From the NCBI GenBank assembly GCA_006386115.1, contig VFIW01000005.1, positions 930,001-994,000 on the forward strand: a stretch of 64,000 bases of DNA, read 5' to 3'. The stretch comes from Globisporangium splendens (taxonomy: Eukaryota > Oomycota > Peronosporomycetes > Pythiales > Pythiaceae). This document shows positions 61,266-64,000 of this stretch, one piece after another; positions within the stretch are counted from its first letter, which is position 1; every line of letters begins with the position of its first letter. The notes under the pieces are model-generated. The model worked only from the letters and a program-made list of their open reading frames with translations, was not told where the DNA came from and made no database searches. The position numbers and the translations under genes were made by a program.

Positions 61266-62801
61266 ATGCGCCAGCAGCTCTTCTTGCCGAGCGCCGTCAT
61301 TGCGGCCGTCGCCGTCGTGTCCGCCTTCGGGTTCGCCTTCGGGTTCGCAAGCGCCAATAGCGAGAGCGCCAATGTGTTTGCCCCCAATGCCGTCCTAGAA
61401 GGCAACAAGTACCCGATTGTGCTCGTGCACGGCTTCGCCGGCTGGGGACGAGACGAGCTGCTCGGCGTCAAGCACTGGGGCGGTTTCCAGGGCGATCTCC
61501 AGGAGCAGCTCAAAGCCCAGGGCCACACCGTGTTCACCGCGTCTGTGGGGCCGTTCTCGAGCAACTGGGACCGTGCCTGCGAGCTCTACGCGCAGATCAA
61601 AGGCACGACGGTTGACTTTGGCGCCACGCACTCCAAGCACTTTGACCATGCGCGTCTGGGACACACGTACTCACAAGGACTGTACCCACAATGGGGTGAC
61701 GTGGACCCCACGACGGGCGGGATCAACAAGATCCACTTGATCGGCCACAGCATGGGCGGCACGACGATCCGCATGCTCGCGCAGATGCTGGCGCACGGCA
61801 GCGCCGGTGCACCATGGGGTCAAGAAGCAAATGCGTCACGCGAGTCGCTCTTTGCCGGCGGGAAGGACTGGGTGCACTCGATCACGACGATCTCATCGCC
61901 GCACTTGGGCACAACCATCGCCGACGCGGTCTCAACACTCGGTGGCGACACGCTCAAGCACGTCTTCTTTGGCATCTTTGCAGCGTTTGGCGTCGTCGGC
62001 AACAGTACTGAGCATTTTTATGACGTGAAGATGGACCAGTGGGGCATCGACGCCAAGGGCGAGCACGAGTCGCTCTACCAATACGTTGACCGCGTGCTCA
62101 GCAGCGACCTGTTCACGAAGCCCGGGTGCCAAGACACGGGCATCTGGAGCTGCAGCACACAGGGCGCGGCGGAGGAGAACATGTGGGTACGCACGCTGCC
62201 CAACATCTACTATATGAGCTACGCAACGTCAGACACGTTTGCGACCCGTGACTTCCTGCGCCGCCCGACGCAACTGCCGCATATGCTCACGATGATGCTG
62301 CCGCTACAGCCCTTGGCGTCGTTTATGGGCAGTCAGTACCCGATCCGCCACGGGTTCTCCACGGAATGGCAGGAGAACGACGGCGTCGTGCCCACGATCT
62401 CCATGGCCAAGGACGCGACAGGCGACTCGGTGGTCGTCGCGAACGAGACCACAGGCTTCAGCAAGATCGTGCGCGGCAAGTGGAACATCATGCCCAAGTT
62501 GGACCGCCTGGACCACGCCGCGGTCATGGGCTTTACGCTGCACAAGCAAATCAGCGGGATCTACCTGCGCCATGTGGAGCTGCTGCGGAGCTTGCCGAAG
62601 GAGGATGCCGTCGTCGCCGTGGCCATCCCGGGAGGAGCGCAAGTGCGTGTGCCGCCACTGGCGCAGCCGCTCGTGCAACCACTGACGGCGCGCATGGGTG
62701 CGAATGAGAAGCTGCAGCAGTGCGGGGACCCGTACCTGCTCATGGCGTCCACGGCGTCGTCGCATCAGCACATAGTGGAGATGACGACGGCGGTCGAGTG
62801 A
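61266..62801 (+). CDS. Secreted bacterial-type lipase, right copy (GHSMG)
   Basis: 511 residues with an N-terminal signal peptide (hydrophobic from residue 5, likely cut after FASA near 30). Alpha/beta hydrolase of lipase family I.5/I.6: oxyanion region IVLVHGFAGWG, then SSNWDRACELYAQIKG, elbow IGHSMGG with Ser162 (codon 61749), SSPHLGTTIAD, Asp372 in ENDGVVPT (62379), His417 in LDHAAVMG (62514). A length of about 480 after cleavage is a little more than the 390 of the bacterial mature enzymes. Exported hydrolase of glycerides or phospholipids, acting outside the cell. The likeness to bacterial sequences suggests ancient transfer, which needs a tree. This copy has the canonical elbow; the left copy has Tyr for His. 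The coding region has no interruption, and the promoter is the same as in the left copy. Confidence 0.88.
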   Translation: MRQQLFLPSAVIAAVAVVSAFGFAFGFASANSESANVFAPNAVLEGNKYPIVLVHGFAGWGRDELLGVKHWGGFQGDLQEQLKAQGHTVFTASVGPFSSNWDRACELYAQIKGTTVDFGATHSKHFDHARLGHTYSQGLYPQWGDVDPTTGGINKIHLIGHSMGGTTIRMLAQMLAHGSAGAPWGQEANASRESLFAGGKDWVHSITTISSPHLGTTIADAVSTLGGDTLKHVFFGIFAAFGVVGNSTEHFYDVKMDQWGIDAKGEHESLYQYVDRVLSSDLFTKPGCQDTGIWSCSTQGAAEENMWVRTLPNIYYMSYATSDTFATRDFLRRPTQLPHMLTMMLPLQPLASFMGSQYPIRHGFSTEWQENDGVVPTISMAKDATGDSVVVANETTGFSKIVRGKWNIMPKLDRLDHAAVMGFTLHKQISGIYLRHVELLRSLPKEDAVVAVAIPGGAQVRVPPLAQPLVQPLTARMGANEKLQQCGDPYLLMASTASSHQHIVEMTTAVE

Positions 62802-63145
62802 GTGACTCCATGTTGGCTTCCTCTGCCTTCAGCATGCAATTGCATAAGTTTACTCAATTACACAGAACCTGGTTTGATACTGCACCAATGAAAGAATCTA
62901 TGATACTTCGCATGTGCAACTTCCGAGGTATTTCTGGCCAGTAGAAAACACAACACAGAAACTCGGTCAGCGTCCCTTCTTTTTTTTTCCAACCGTTGTG
63001 TGGAAAATTCTGCCCGTTCTACCCGTGCGTTCTACCTGTTCCACTGCACAATAAACTCAATCTCCCACACACTGAGACCCACAGAAGAAAGGCGAGAAAG
63101 CAGCAGCGAAATCCTCTCTTTTCTGCGGCACCTGTGTGTACGCGC

Positions 63146-63331
63146 CACGAGCCCAAGCTGAAAGAGGAGCTGTCGTTGGCAACAGCTAGCGCCAGCGGAC
63201 GAGCTCGCAAGAAAGATGCGAGTGTGGGCGTGGTGATGGGGCCGTATCGCCGCCGTGGCGAGAGCAACAGCAGCTATAGTGAGTATGACAGCAGCACGAC
63301 CTACTTCTCGCGGTCCGCGAAGTACGCATGA
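63146..63331 (+). pseudogene. Kinase C-terminal tail without kinase domain (right arm)
   Basis: Same 61 codons as 766-951, joined at CCACGAGCCC to lipase 3' flank. The 111-codon chimaeric frame at 62996-63331 is unchanged from the left arm. The gap from the lipase stop (62801) to the join holds no other gene. Confidence 0.7.
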
Positions 63332-63547
63332 TGGAGAGAAGAGATCGGGAGAAAATGTGGCGCACGTGACGCGACCCCCGAGTGGATCATGGCAGTGAGT
63401 CCACCTGGCGAATGGAATTATCTCGTGAACTGCACTTGCTTCGGCTCTGCGGGCCTCGAAAGATGTCCAGAATATGAATGCACCTAGCCAAGGCGCTCGG
63501 TGACATTGTGGTGCATCCAAGGAGAGTTGCAGGTTCAGTGAGCGTAA

Positions 63548-64000
63548 TGGAGCCTGCACCACAACCGAAATTCCTCCTCGTCGATCAAGGTAGAAACCAC
63601 CTTCGTTGGATCACGCGGCAATCCAGGACCAGGAGGGACTGGATCCATTATCGTGCGTGTCCATAAGGATTCGCACACAGCCAGTTTAATTTGGGCTGCC
63701 AGCATGGCCTATAGCAGGAAGGACACGACCAACAACTTTGCCGAGTACTGGGGTCTCATGCATGGACTCCGAGAAGCCCAACGCAGTCACTTCGAACCGT
63801 TGTACGTGATTGGAGACAGTGTACTGATTATCTCCCAACAGCGAATGCATCGAACCCCTCGACAGCACCGATTGGCACGTTTATACCAGACAAGTCGACG
63901 ACTCGCGGATTGCATCGACATCCGAGGATGGTACCATCACTACCGTGCCTTCAACAAGATGGCGGACTCAGCCGCCAACCTAGCCATGGACACCAGAACC
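63548..64000 (+). pseudogene. RNase H-like relic, third copy, cut by window end
   Basis: Direct copy of 1168 onward (offset 62380) and closer to the copy at 40044-40709 (shares LMHGL, GDSVLI, MHRTP). It runs off the window at NLAMDTRT. Confidence 0.6.

Larger units (their letters stand above)
58588..64000 (+). repeat. Right arm of the lipase palindrome
   Basis: Inverted counterpart of 40257-45691, reaching the end of the window and probably beyond. It holds an LTR, the gene fragment, the lipase, the kinase tail and the RNase H relic. Confidence 0.92.

Noticed and set aside
1..64000. CRISPR arrays, bacterial operons or ribosomal RNA genes
   Set aside because: None seen. Repeats are LTRs, inverted duplications and a coding minisatellite; the gene content is eukaryotic.

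Overview
The window comes from an oomycete nuclear genome, most likely a Phytophthora or downy-mildew relative (Peronosporales). The two lipase genes carry the oomycete core promoter: an initiator (TTCATTCT) followed directly by a flanking promoter region element (CAATTTCG), 54-69 nt before the ATG. Most of the sequence is nested Ty3/Gypsy LTR retrotransposons with C-terminal chromodomains. The genus is not resolvable from what I can see.

Layout. 1-2692 (unit S, +): the C-terminal part of a protein kinase, a decayed RNase H-like reading frame and non-coding sequence. 2693-17946: element A1 (-), with element B (8626-16232, +) nested in its gag. 17947-39184: element A2 (+, 5' truncated), with a tandem pair of family C elements, C1 and C2 (-), sharing one LTR (21228-37680) nested in it. 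39185-45049 (unit S', -): inverted copy of S in which most of the kinase is replaced by a secreted lipase gene and its upstream region. 45050-59207: a scrambled block of family A pieces with element C3 (+, 46407-54839) inside. 59208-64000 (unit S'', +): a near-identical inverted copy of S' with a second lipase gene. The window is thus two overlapping giant inverted repeats. The S'/S'' arms are collinear without net length change: paired positions sum to 104257 throughout.

Three LTR families are present, named here by me: A (LTR about 642 bp), B (387/423 bp) and C (about 535 bp). All share TGTAAY...TTACA termini, the same primer-binding site (TGGTAGCACT, fitting an initiator tRNA-Met 3' end), a gag with one CCHC knuckle, and a pol ordered protease, RT, RNase H, integrase, chromodomain.

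Two features stand out. (1) Every family carries, at its 3' end and on the opposite strand, a long reading frame that starts near the 3' LTR, runs antisense through the chromodomain/linker part of pol and stops next to the codons of the YVGxLKxY motif. In all three families the product has a basic nuclear-localisation-like patch and a C-terminal coiled coil. In family C, comparison of two diverged variants shows mostly synonymous change in this frame. (2) In all three families gag and pol are joined by a -1 frameshift signal (AAAAAAC or GGGAAAC) placed exactly 9 nt before CAG-TAG, with the gag stop codon buried in the 5' arm of a hairpin.

Only C1 keeps an uninterrupted gag and pol. A1 and C3 keep an intact antisense frame but have broken pol genes. 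The remaining copies are broken by point stops, single-base indels or nested insertions.
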